Positions 17,289 to 25,457 of a stretch of 64,000 nt of DNA are shown piece by piece. This DNA comes from Oligoflexia bacterium (GTDB lineage: Bacteria; Bdellovibrionota; Bacteriovoracia; Bacteriovoracales; Bacteriovoracaceae). The notes below the pieces were generated by a model. It was given only the letters and a program-made list of their open reading frames with translations. It made no database searches and had not been told where the DNA came from. The first letter of the stretch is position 1; the number at the start of each line of letters is the position of its first letter. A program made the position numbers and the translations under genes. The stretch lies in contig JAAEST010000040.1 in assembly GCA_024229115.1 (NCBI GenBank), positions 62,001-126,000 on the forward strand. Reading direction: 5' to 3'.

Positions 17289-18242
17289 CTAAAGACCTTT
17301 TTCCCATTCAGGAGTTTGACCAATTTCCTCCAGAATCCTCTGATAGGACTCTAAGCGACTGAAATATATATCTAACTCCTCTTGATCTATTTGACCGGAG
17401 TGAAAAATGCACCCTTTAACATTCTCGGTGTGGGCACAATCTTTGAACTTACAGTTAACTCCCATTTCCTCAATATCTGGGAAGTACATAATCAGATCTT
17501 TGGGATTAATATCTTCAAGGCTAAAAGACCTAATCCCTGGACTATCTATTAAGGAGAATAGAGGGAGATCAATAATTTCAGACCAAGTTGTCGTATGGGA
17601 TCCTTTTCCAACCTTCCCAACATTCTTAGTTTTCAATTCAACTTTACCACCACTTAAGTTAGTAATGGTCTTACTCTTTCCCACTCCTGATTGGCCGAGA
17701 AAGATTGCCGTTCGCTTGGCCAAGGCTTCTTTTAATTCAACAATTCCTTTTTCTAAGAAACGTTGTTTATATTCTTCACCTTGAAGAGCCGATATTTCAA
17801 AACAATCAACTCCAAGAATTGAAAGTCTCTTTTCTTCGAACTTTAAATCAAACTCATCTTCCTCATATTGATCCATCTTATTAAAGACAACAATAGGTTT
17901 TATACCCCATTGACTAGCACGAATAAGGAATCTATCAACAAGCCCTCTCTTGTAAGCAGGCTTTGACACTGACATAAGAATCACTAAGAGATTACAATTC
18001 GCAGCTGTAATTTTCTTTTTATTTTCTCTAATTAAAATACGAAAGATCTCAGACTCTCGTTCTTCTACTTCATCAATTTGATACTCACTAGTGCTTTCAT
18101 CATATGAAAGCTGAACAAAGTCACCAACAACAATTCCCTTCTTAAGTAATTTTCCTAGAGCAGTTGCTTCAACGAGCTCCCCACTTTCTAGAAGCTTACA
18201 TTCAAATAATCTCTTCGCTGATCGATAGACTCTCGCTCTCAA
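17289..18242 (-). CDS. rsgA: Ribosome small-subunit-dependent GTPase RsgA
   Basis: This is a circularly permuted GTPase of 317 residues. It has an N-terminal OB fold (KGIVVGDFVQL), NKMD as G4 (about 118), then GQSGVGKSKTITNL as G1, DSPGIRSF as G3, and a C-terminal zinc finger (CKFKDCAHTENVKGC). RsgA helps 30S subunit maturation. Its start overlaps the stop region of the FAD oxidase gene by 4 bp. Confidence 0.95.
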   Translation of the reverse strand: MRARVYRSAKRLFECKLLESGELVEATALGKLLKKGIVVGDFVQLSYDESTSEYQIDEVEERESEIFRILIRENKKKITAANCNLLVILMSVSKPAYKRGLVDRFLIRASQWGIKPIVVFNKMDQYEEDEFDLKFEEKRLSILGVDCFEISALQGEEYKQRFLEKGIVELKEALAKRTAIFLGQSGVGKSKTITNLSGGKVELKTKNVGKVGKGSHTTTWSEIIDLPLFSLIDSPGIRSFSLEDINPKDLIMYFPDIEEMGVNCKFKDCAHTENVKGCIFHSGQIDQEELDIYFSRLESYQRILEEIGQTPEWEKGL

Positions 18243-19534
18243 ATTGAATCCTCACTCATAAAGCCTGACGGAAAGAAGATATTCTTAGAATCAAACTTCT
18301 TCTTTAAATACTTAAACATCTTTCTATGAATATCTTGATAATAACTATTAATAAACTTCTTTTTAATTAATCCAATCCCATGCTCAGCAAATGGAGACCC
18401 ACTCATAGTCTCAACTTTCTTATAGAGTTTTTCTAACTCATTTTGAGCATGCTCTACTTGGTCTTGATTAGGCATAAAGTTGAAGTGCAAATGAGCATCT
18501 CCAAAATGCCCAAAGAGATTGTACCCAATTCCAATATCTGTCCAACCACGATAAAAATCAAGAAGCTCATGAAATTGTGTTCCCTTCACTTGAACATCTG
18601 TCCCTTTCTTAACCACACCCATCTTTTGATTTTCTTCAAAAATATATCGAGGTATATTCATTCGAAATTCTCTAACCGACGGTGCAGGAACTTCAAAAAT
18701 ATCTTCTTCGGAGATCGTTTTGAAACTAATTAAAAGCTTTTCATAAACTTCTTCAAACTTTTCATTCACCACTTCTAAAAAGATAAGATCACATCCAGAT
18801 CGAATACGCTCTTCTTCTGGTAAGAACTTTGTAGAGTTCTCATCAATTAATTCACATGAGATGATCGACTCTCTCATTCCCTGAACTCCATAGAAAACTT
18901 CCATATGAGGTTCATAGTTCTTCTCCCACTTAGGAAGAGCAATAAAAATATACTGAACATTTTTTTTAGAGGCTGTTCTCAAGATGACCTCAGTCACTAC
19001 TCCTAATTGTCCTTCAGTTCCTGTCATTAAATCAGTTTCATATTCTAAACGAGGAAAAGGAGCATTTTTAAAACGAGAGTAAGCCTCATAACTTTCTTGG
19101 TATTGTTTAAGCAGTTCTTGGTTTTCTTTAAATTCATCAAGCTTAGAGATTTCCCTTTCGCTATCTAGAATTACTTCTTCACCTTGAGCATTCACATATT
19201 TAAGGCTCTTTATTTGATCTCTTAAAGTTCCATAACCAAAACATCTCTCACCTGTTGCAGAGGTAGCAACCCCACTAAGAACAAGGGCAAGTTCCTCGGT
19301 AGGAGAAGTCATCACCTCTCTTGCTTGTGAAGAGCAAAATTCTTTGAGATCTTTCCAAGTAACGGCTCCTCTTACAAGAACTTCGTCACCCAGCATCTTC
19401 ATTTCAGGTTTTAAGTTGGCCAAAGAGACTTTTGAAATATTGGAAAGGCTTGCAATTTCATTTGCTAGAACTTTTTCATAGGGGATAACGGTCGAGGTTT
19501 GAGAACCAAGATAAATAGTTGGAACCTCAGACAA
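18239..19534 (-). CDS. FAD-binding (PCMH-type) oxidase, D-lactate/glycolate dehydrogenase-like
   Basis: At 431 residues it has the FAD_binding_4 domain early (VLVRGAVTWKDLKEFC, then GVATSATGERCFGYGTLRDQI). The FAD-oxidase C-terminal domain has FGHFGDAHLHFNFMP and ends with AEHGIGLIKKKF, both typical of GlcD/Dld enzymes. The pyrophosphate-binding loop is more degenerate than usual at the N-terminus. It probably oxidises a 2-hydroxy acid; the substrate is unknown. It is coupled to rsgA by overlap, which is probably only transcriptional. Confidence 0.8.
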   Translation of the reverse strand: MSEVPTIYLGSQTSTVIPYEKVLANEIASLSNISKVSLANLKPEMKMLGDEVLVRGAVTWKDLKEFCSSQAREVMTSPTEELALVLSGVATSATGERCFGYGTLRDQIKSLKYVNAQGEEVILDSEREISKLDEFKENQELLKQYQESYEAYSRFKNAPFPRLEYETDLMTGTEGQLGVVTEVILRTASKKNVQYIFIALPKWEKNYEPHMEVFYGVQGMRESIISCELIDENSTKFLPEEERIRSGCDLIFLEVVNEKFEEVYEKLLISFKTISEEDIFEVPAPSVREFRMNIPRYIFEENQKMGVVKKGTDVQVKGTQFHELLDFYRGWTDIGIGYNLFGHFGDAHLHFNFMPNQDQVEHAQNELEKLYKKVETMSGSPFAEHGIGLIKKKFINSYYQDIHRKMFKYLKKKFDSKNIFFPSGFMSEDSI

Positions 19535-19661
19535 AATATGGTCCTTTAGCTCCTCTAAACTCTTAATAGTCTTGAACTTTTCGATACAAATTCCCCTACC
19601 GCTCTATGGTAAAAATTTACCATGATACTATAAATATTAATAGGTTAATGAATCAATAATC

Positions 19662-19690
19662 TTGACATCTGCCTTTTTAGGCCCTAAATT
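19662..19690 (+). promoter_or_regulatory. Promoter of tRNA-Arg
   Basis: TTGACA (19662-19667) and TAAATT (19685-19690) are separated by 17 bp and lie 23 bp before the tRNA. The -35 is perfect and the -10 matches 4 of 6 positions. CCTAAAT (19683-19689) and ATTTAGG (19700-19706) are inverted around the start region. Confidence 0.7.
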
Positions 19691-19713
19691 GGCACTTCGA
19701 TTTAGGTCGCAAT

Positions 19714-19790
19714 GCATCCGTAGCTCAGCTGGATAGAGCACTCGCCTTCTAAGCGATAGGTCGCAGGTTCGAATCCTGCCGGATGCGCCA
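19714..19790 (+). tRNA. tRNA-Arg (anticodon TCT)
   Basis: This is a full 77-nt cloverleaf. The acceptor GCATCCG pairs with CGGATGC, the D arm is GCTC/GAGC, the anticodon loop is CTTCTAA with TCT, and the T arm is GCAGG/CCTGC with GTTCGAATC. The discriminator is G and CCA is encoded. The outermost anticodon-stem pair is C-T. It stands alone, not in a tRNA array. Confidence 0.95.
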
Positions 19791-19798
19791 TTTTTCTC

Positions 19799-19911
19799 CA
19801 ATATATTTCATTACACATCAAAGCTTAAATAAACTGCAATATATTGATTAGTAGGATTCGATCTTTTTAGGGTTCGCTGAATGCTGTCGCATTCAGTGCC
19901 GGATGACATTT
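19799..19911. repeat. Hairpins and a degenerate tRNA-Arg 3'-end copy
   Basis: CAATATATT (19799-19807) and AATATATTG (19838-19846) form an inverted repeat. CTGAATGC and GCATTCAG, separated by a TGTC loop (about 19877-19896), form a perfect 8-bp hairpin. It is followed by TGCCGGATG and then CATTTTT, echoing the end of tRNA-Arg (TGCCGGATGCGCCATTTTT). The fragment is short, so it may be a decayed duplicate or chance. Confidence 0.45.
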
Positions 19912-19968
19912 TTAATAATTTTAATATGTTACAAAATACAAAAATATTTTTATAAAGCTTTTATCATG

Positions 19969-20007
19969 TTGAGTTAACCTTTTAGTTATGTTATACTTTA
20001 AGTTAAC
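19969..20007 (+). promoter_or_regulatory. Promoter and candidate operator of the toxin-antitoxin pair
   Basis: TTGAGT (19969-19974), a 17-bp gap and TATACT (19992-19997) form a good sigma-70 promoter 22 bp before the toxin start. Two AGTTAAC repeats containing the palindrome GTTAAC (19973-19978 and 20002-20007) lie over the -35 and just after the -10, as expected for autorepression by an Xre-type antitoxin. Confidence 0.6.
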
Positions 20008-20018
20008 ATGGGGGCGAC

Positions 20019-20315
20019 TTGTATAAAGTCATATTAACTAAAAAATGTTCAACGAATCTATTAAGGGATAAGAAGTCAGGTGAGTTAACTAATAATGATC
20101 TTCTTTTAATTCGGACTTGGATTAGTGAAATGACAAACTTTGGCCCCGACTACATTGAGTCATGCGGTCATTGGAATGATCATGAGCTAGAGGGATGCAG
20201 ATTAGGTCAGAGATCATCTAGTTTTAGTTCATCAGGAAGAATTATTTATAAGATAAAGAAAAATAAAATTGAGATTAATGTAGTTAAGATAACAGCTGAT
20301 CATGATTATAGCTAA
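20019..20315 (+). CDS. RelE/HigB-family toxin (mRNA interferase-like)
   Basis: This 98-residue protein ends with HELEGCRLGQRSSSFSSSGRIIYKI and then NVVKITADHDYS. This is the RelE/YafQ/HigB pattern, with basic and aromatic residues and a C-terminal His-Asp-Tyr. The start is a TTG at 20019 behind a run of G residues; no in-frame ATG fits. The downstream Xre antitoxin follows within 10 bp, giving toxin-first order as in higBA. It would cleave mRNA at the ribosome if active. Confidence 0.85.
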   Translation: MYKVILTKKCSTNLLRDKKSGELTNNDLLLIRTWISEMTNFGPDYIESCGHWNDHELEGCRLGQRSSSFSSSGRIIYKIKKNKIEINVVKITADHDYS

Positions 20316-20325
20316 GGGAGTACTT

Positions 20326-20643
20326 ATGACAAAACAAATTAAGGCATTATCTTTTTTAGACAGTCTTATTGATGGAAAAGTAACTTCTGGTAAGATTATT
20401 AAAGCACGAAGAGAAACCTTAGGGCTTACCCAAAAAGAAATTTATGAACTCACGGGGATTAAAACAACTTTCTTATCAGCTGTTGAAAATGATAAAAGAA
20501 ACCTAGGTGTTGAAACGGCATCGAGAATAGCTGCAGCGATAGGCCTTCATCCATCATCAATTCTTTTTCCAGGAGAGATTGATAAGGATATTGCAAAGAT
20601 TATCAAAAAGAGAGAGAAACTTTTAAAAAATAAAGCTGCATAA
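20326..20643 (+). CDS. Xre-family antitoxin (HTH)
   Basis: The ATG at 20326 sits 5 nt after GGGAG and is preferred over an in-frame ATG at 20302 lying inside the toxin gene. The 105-residue product has a helix-turn-helix of the Xre/Cro type at about 29-80 (TLGLTQKEIYELTGIKTTFLS, then AIGLHPSSILFP) and a basic C-terminal tail (KKREKLLKNKAA). It should neutralise the upstream toxin and repress the GTTAAC-containing promoter. Confidence 0.85.
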   Translation: MTKQIKALSFLDSLIDGKVTSGKIIKARRETLGLTQKEIYELTGIKTTFLSAVENDKRNLGVETASRIAAAIGLHPSSILFPGEIDKDIAKIIKKREKLLKNKAA

Positions 20644-20697
20644 GTAATGACGAAAAAGACTAAAAGAAATTTATTAGGCTTTATGAAAGGATTAAAA

Positions 20698-21042
20698 GTG
20701 AGAAGTAACGTTTTTATAATTTTTGTGATATTTAACATATTTTGCTTTCAAGTCATCGCAGATACTAAGGTTTGTTTGAATACTGAACTTTCAGTTTATT
20801 GTGAAGATGAATTAGAAGATTATAAATCTTTAAATGGAAGCTTTTATTTTAATAGCCAATATTATGAGTTTTCAAGCAGAAGGTCATTTCCTGGAAAATG
20901 GTGTGAATCGACTGTTTTAAATATTCAAAAAGTTGTGCAAAATGGCATGTACTGTATGGAATTTGAAGAGAATTCTCTTGAAAGTGAGTTAACAATAAAC
21001 CGAGTTAATGGAGATAAAAGGACCTGGTCTTATTTTCAATAA
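20698..21042 (+). CDS. Small exported Cys-containing protein, unknown
   Basis: The GTG at 20698 has AAAGGA 6 nt upstream and yields a textbook signal peptide (MRSNVFIIFVIFNIFCFQVIA). The longer frame from 20647 would bury this behind 17 basic residues. The mature part of about 93 residues has Cys at several spots (VCLN, VYCED, KWCES, MYCME), so disulfides are likely. It lies just downstream of the toxin-antitoxin pair, and no family was recognised. It may be islet cargo. Confidence 0.55.
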   Translation: MRSNVFIIFVIFNIFCFQVIADTKVCLNTELSVYCEDELEDYKSLNGSFYFNSQYYEFSSRRSFPGKWCESTVLNIQKVVQNGMYCMEFEENSLESELTINRVNGDKRTWSYFQ

Positions 21043-21167
21043 TTGCAGTTCGATATACGTCCCATTGTGCCTACCATCTTTCTTTCATTTAAAATCGCTG
21101 AAGTTAACCACTATTCCCGATGAAGATGTAGACTCCTCGAGATTGCTTTCTAAATCGTGATTTTAGA

Positions 21168-21824
21168 TTATAAGGATTGGTCTGGATTTTTACGTAATTT
21201 CTTTTCTGATTTTTTTGAAAGTGCTTTCACTAGCATATACGGTAGAGCCCCTGCTTCTTTTTCTACGCTATAGGCACCATAGATAACCATATCAGCTTCA
21301 AAAGTTTTCAAGAGACTAACTGGTCTTTCTTTTCCATCTTCTGTTGAACAAAGCTCAGGGTCAGAGACAACATAATTCGTTCGGCAAACAGCAGGTCTGT
21401 CTTCATAGATTTGGCAATTGCCCTGATCATCAAGCATCACACAACCTCTCGCTTCAAAGCTTAGTCGATAGAAAGAACTTGAAGAGTTTTGAGCATTGGC
21501 CTGTTTCTCTAATTTTTCAAAATCAATTTCAATTTTCTTATTTTCTAAAACGTGGGCCAGCAGATCAGCCTCACTTCTCGTTACTGTCACTTGAGAGTGA
21601 CAACAAGCTGAGCATCCTTTCTTACAACTGATATTATTCTTAACGAATTCATCATTGGTGATTTCATCAATCTTCTCATCAATCTGTTGGTGAAAGAAAC
21701 GTGCTCTTTTAATTGGATCTTTGATCTTCTTAACTTTAGTAGAAATGAACTTAACGATTTTTCTAAAGTATAAATCGCCCTTAAGTTTTTCGTAATTTCT
21801 TGCAGCTATCGCCGGTACGTTCAT
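21168..21824 (-). CDS. YkgJ-family cysteine-cluster protein
   Basis: The signature CKKGCSACCHSQV (about 67-79) and the later CVMLDDQGNCQIYEDRPAVCRTNY are the YkgJ/UPF0153 cysteine cluster, thought to bind zinc or iron-sulfur. The protein is 218 residues with basic helices at both ends and no signal peptide. Function is not established for the family. It lies alone on this strand between the accessory islet and uup. Confidence 0.85.
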   Translation of the reverse strand: MNVPAIAARNYEKLKGDLYFRKIVKFISTKVKKIKDPIKRARFFHQQIDEKIDEITNDEFVKNNISCKKGCSACCHSQVTVTRSEADLLAHVLENKKIEIDFEKLEKQANAQNSSSSFYRLSFEARGCVMLDDQGNCQIYEDRPAVCRTNYVVSDPELCSTEDGKERPVSLLKTFEADMVIYGAYSVEKEAGALPYMLVKALSKKSEKKLRKNPDQSL

Positions 21825-22001
21825 TAACTATCCAATTTTGATATGGGTAAAGGCCCCATCTCTCTATCAATTATAACAAGCATGGATACTGGATTTCTCA
21901 AGTCGGAATATTATTCCGATTTCTCCTCACAAGATGTAAGTATTATTGGCTAAACCATTGAAATTGTTCTAAACCTATAACAGTAAGAAATTGGAGCTTG
22001 A

Positions 22002-23912
22002 TTGATTTTATGTACGCTTAATCATATTCACCTCGCCTTTGGAGAAAGAGTTATCTTTAAAGATGAAAAGATCATCATTAAAGATAGTGACCGAATTGGT
22101 CTTCTTGGACTTAATGGTCAGGGTAAATCTAGTCTCTTAAAGATCATTACCGGTGAAGTTATTCCAGATACTGTCGTTCCCCCTTTTACTTTTGATAAGT
22201 GTGACGACTTCTCTGTATTCTATGTACCTCAAGACATTCCAAGTTCTTTTGATACGAACTTAGGAGTTCAAGATCTCTTTTATCATTTCTATCCCAAGCT
22301 CAAAAAGCTTCATAACGAAAATAAGTTTGAAGAAATTGAGAGAATTGGAGGATGGAGATTAATCGAATCCTTTGAATCTTACTTAAAGTATTTTGGGATT
22401 ACTGATCAAGGGCAATCCATAAATGAGCTTAGTGGTGGCCAAGTTAAGAAGATCATTTTAAGTATTGGCTTTTCTAATCCTTCAAGACTAGTTCTTTGGG
22501 ACGAACCTACCAACCATCTCGATATCGCTTCCATTGAAATGTTTGAAGATGAGCTAAGAAATCAAAATAAAGCATTCATCTTAGTTACCCATGATAGATA
22601 TCTTCTCTCTAAAGTTTGTAATCAAATTTATCAAATTGATCGTGGAGAAGTTAAAAATTTCTCAGGTAGTTACTCTGAATATCTTGAACACTTGCAAGAG
22701 TCCGAAGAGTTAAGAGTAAAGTCTCTCCAGAAGATTCAAAATTCTCTAAAAAGAGAAACGGAATGGATGCGACAAGGAATCAAGGCCCGTAGAACAAGAA
22801 GTAAGAAAAGAGTTGAAAACTACCATCAGCTCTTAAAGAATGTTCAATCAATTAAAGATAGGGCCAAAAGAAAAATTGATTTAGATATGACGGCAAGCAA
22901 GAGAAAAACTAAAAAGATTCTCTCGCTCAAAGAAGCCAGCTTTTCTTATGATAACTCTCACCAGATCTTCAATGACTTTGATATCGAAGTATTCAAAGGT
23001 GATAAGATAGGTCTTATTGGAGACAATGGCATTGGAAAGACAACTCTCATTAAATGCTTAACGGGAGACTTGAGTGTTACTACGGGAGAACAGTTTAGGG
23101 CCGATGACTTAAACGTCCAACACTTTAAACAAATGAAAGATGAGTGGCCTGATGATGTTACGCCAGTTGAAATTCTAGGAGAAGGAACTGATTATGTGAG
23201 CCTTCCTTCTGGGCATCGTATGCATGTGGCCGGCTACTTTCAAAAATTTCTCTTTCATCAAAGCCAACTTAATAGACCTATCTCTACATTTTCTGGTGGA
23301 GAAAAAACGAGACTACAACTTGCCTATCACTTGAGAAGTGCTGGAGATGTTTGGATCTTTGATGAACCTACTAACGACTTAGATCTTGAGACGATCAACC
23401 TACTCGAAGAAACTTTAACAAACTTTAAAGGAACAGTTATTCTTATTAGTCACGATAGATCTTTTCTTTCTAACGTAACAAATAAAACTATTCTAATGAC
23501 TGACAAGAACTTAGAGTTCTTTGAGGGTGGCTATTCTCAAGCTGAAGAGTTTATCGAGGCAAGTAATATCGAAAGAAGACTCACTCAGGAAATGATTGAC
23601 GAGGATCCGAAAGGATCCGAGCATCCGAATGAGGAAGCGAAAGCTTCCGAGCGAGCTTCAGAGAAACCAAAGGCCAGCTTCAAAGAGAAGCAACAATATG
23701 ATGATGCTCTCGCTAAAAAAACAGAGCTTGAAGAAAAGATAGAGCAAGCCGACGGCCTCATCATGAAATTATCAGAAACTTCACCTACCGAAGAAACAAC
23801 CCAGAAAATCATCCAACTGAGTGAAAAAAAGGACGAATGGGAGCTCGAACTTCTAGATACTTACGAGACGATCGAGAGTTTTGAACTAAATTATATCTCT
23901 TTAAAAAGCTAA
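22002..23912 (+). CDS. uup: ABC-F ATPase, Uup-like
   Basis: There are two ABC domains on one 636-residue chain with no membrane part. Walker A is GLNGQGKS (36-43) and GDNGIGKT, signatures are LSGGQ and FSGGE, and Walker B is LVLWDEPTNHLD and VWIFDEPTNDLDLET. The DLDLETINLLEE wording and a C-terminal coiled coil (about 560-636) are typical of Uup, which acts on translation or DNA transactions. The start is TTG at 22002 with GGAG just upstream; the nearby ATG is out of frame. The linker at about 534-549 is encoded by short hairpins (separate entry). Confidence 0.9.
   Translation: MILCTLNHIHLAFGERVIFKDEKIIIKDSDRIGLLGLNGQGKSSLLKIITGEVIPDTVVPPFTFDKCDDFSVFYVPQDIPSSFDTNLGVQDLFYHFYPKLKKLHNENKFEEIERIGGWRLIESFESYLKYFGITDQGQSINELSGGQVKKIILSIGFSNPSRLVLWDEPTNHLDIASIEMFEDELRNQNKAFILVTHDRYLLSKVCNQIYQIDRGEVKNFSGSYSEYLEHLQESEELRVKSLQKIQNSLKRETEWMRQGIKARRTRSKKRVENYHQLLKNVQSIKDRAKRKIDLDMTASKRKTKKILSLKEASFSYDNSHQIFNDFDIEVFKGDKIGLIGDNGIGKTTLIKCLTGDLSVTTGEQFRADDLNVQHFKQMKDEWPDDVTPVEILGEGTDYVSLPSGHRMHVAGYFQKFLFHQSQLNRPISTFSGGEKTRLQLAYHLRSAGDVWIFDEPTNDLDLETINLLEETLTNFKGTVILISHDRSFLSNVTNKTILMTDKNLEFFEGGYSQAEEFIEASNIERRLTQEMIDEDPKGSEHPNEEAKASERASEKPKASFKEKQQYDDALAKKTELEEKIEQADGLIMKLSETSPTEETTQKIIQLSEKKDEWELELLDTYETIESFELNYISLKS
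23603..23648 (+). repeat. GAAA-loop hairpins inside the uup linker
   Basis: Two adjacent hairpins, GGATCC-GAAA-GGATCC (23603-23618) and GGAAGC-GAAA-GCTTCC (23633-23648), each have a perfect 6-bp stem and a GNRA tetraloop. They encode part of the Pro/Ser/Glu/Lys linker before the coiled coil. The purine-rich, hairpin-rich wording differs from the rest of the gene. Confidence 0.5.
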
Positions 23913-23950
23913 ATATCAATTATATTAAGTACTTATATAAACATTTTTCC

Positions 23951-23995
23951 TTGCATTAAATTTAAACAAGCGTTAGTTTAAAACAAACGTTTGAA
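23951..23995 (+). promoter_or_regulatory. Candidate promoter with TetR-type operator before the efflux operon
   Basis: CAAACGTTTG (23984-23993) is a perfect 10-bp palindrome, preceded by a weaker related palindrome AAACAAGCGTTAGTTT (about 23964-23979). A -35-like TTGCAT lies at 23951-23956, so the palindromes sit where a repressor would block transcription. The TetR gene at 28603 is the obvious candidate ligand-sensor. Confidence 0.5.
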
Positions 23996-24012
23996 TTAAA
24001 ATGGAAGATATT

Positions 24013-25455
24013 ATGAAATACCCAATCACATTACTCACCCTCTCAATACTCCTTGCCCCTTTAAAGGCCGAGTTAGTTTCTTTAGATGAAAATAAGATCA
24101 TCGAACTTTCGAAAACGAAGACACCAACCAGCCAGCAAATTGAACAAGGTTATCTTGCATCTCAAGTTCAGTTATCTCAATTTGATGATCAATTCAACTT
24201 GGAAGCGACTGGTGAAGGTTCGTATTATCGAACGAATGAAAAGCAATTTTCTCAGTTCGCCCCAGTTACCTCTCCTGTTAGAAATGTTTCCCTTGGTGTA
24301 ACGAGAGCATTCAGGCAAGGTCTTGCTTTAAATGTTGGAGCATTTAGTGAACAGTTTTCAAACTCTTTCGTAAATAAAGGAACAACTGCTGGAGTAAGTG
24401 CACAAGTTTCACTTGATCTTTGGAAGAACTTTCTTGGAAGATCGGCCAATAAGAAATATGAGAGTTTAAAGAATTCATCAGAAAGAGCAAAGTTTGAATC
24501 TTCTATTAATAAGAAGGCTTTTACACAAAACTTAAGAAAGCTATACTGGTCACTGGTTGCAAATAATGAAGCACTAGTCATTACTGAAAAGCTTTTAGTT
24601 TCTTCAAAGAAGCAAGTGGAACAAGCTCAGCGACGCTTTAGAGAAAAGATTGCGGACTCAGGTGAAGTGGCGAGATACAAATCTCAAGTGGCTTCAAGAA
24701 GTGCACAAATTGTTTCTTTAAAGTACCAACGAGAAAATCTCATACAGTCACTAAAAGAACTTATCCCAGAATTATCTGACAAAGATATTAAGCTTGGAAC
24801 ATATAATGTAGAACAACAAGTTCAAAAAGTTTTGGCATGTACCGGGACAATTGCCCAAAACCAAGCTCCTCCTATGGAAAATACTTTCTATGATGAAGTT
24901 CTAAGTCTTGTTAAAAAAGAGAGAGACAACGAACTCAAGGTAAGTAATCTCTACAACCATGCTGATGTGAAACTCATTTCAGAAGTTAAATACTTTGGTA
25001 AGGACCTAGGAAGTAGTGAAACATTTGATGACTTCCAGGATAATAAGCAAAGAAGTTATTCAGTTGGACTTTCTTTTAATATTCCTATCGAGGGAAAGAA
25101 GAGAACGACAAAAGAGATTCTTGAGAAAATGAACCATAAGAAATATGGAGCGATGGAAGATGAAACTCTCTCAAAAATTCAAGCTTATCATGGCCAGATC
25201 ATTAAGACGGTTTCTTTATTAAGGGAGATTGTTAAAAACCAACAAGAGAATACTTATCACCTTTCTCAATCTCTTAAAACGAGTCAAAGAAAGTTTAATC
25301 AAGCAAGACTTTCAGTTCAGCAGCTCGTTCAAGAGCAAGATGCTTACTTACAATCTAATTTAGATGAAATACAAACTAAACTAAACGTTATTCACACACT
25401 TCTTGATTACCTTAGTGTTTTCACAGAAACAAACTGTGAAATGAATAGGATTTAA
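24013..25455 (+). CDS. TolC-family outer-membrane efflux protein
   Basis: The ATG at 24013 has GGAAGA upstream and gives a signal peptide (MKYPITLLTLSILLAPLKA). The 480-residue product has the TolC/OEP layout, with two long helical repeats (about 140-240 and 370-470) and beta segments between. It lies 2 nt before the RND pump gene. Together they form the outer- and inner-membrane parts of a drug or metabolite exporter. Key pore residues cannot be judged by eye. Confidence 0.85.
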   Translation: MKYPITLLTLSILLAPLKAELVSLDENKIIELSKTKTPTSQQIEQGYLASQVQLSQFDDQFNLEATGEGSYYRTNEKQFSQFAPVTSPVRNVSLGVTRAFRQGLALNVGAFSEQFSNSFVNKGTTAGVSAQVSLDLWKNFLGRSANKKYESLKNSSERAKFESSINKKAFTQNLRKLYWSLVANNEALVITEKLLVSSKKQVEQAQRRFREKIADSGEVARYKSQVASRSAQIVSLKYQRENLIQSLKELIPELSDKDIKLGTYNVEQQVQKVLACTGTIAQNQAPPMENTFYDEVLSLVKKERDNELKVSNLYNHADVKLISEVKYFGKDLGSSETFDDFQDNKQRSYSVGLSFNIPIEGKKRTTKEILEKMNHKKYGAMEDETLSKIQAYHGQIIKTVSLLREIVKNQQENTYHLSQSLKTSQRKFNQARLSVQQLVQEQDAYLQSNLDEIQTKLNVIHTLLDYLSVFTETNCEMNRI

Positions 25456-25457
25456 TT

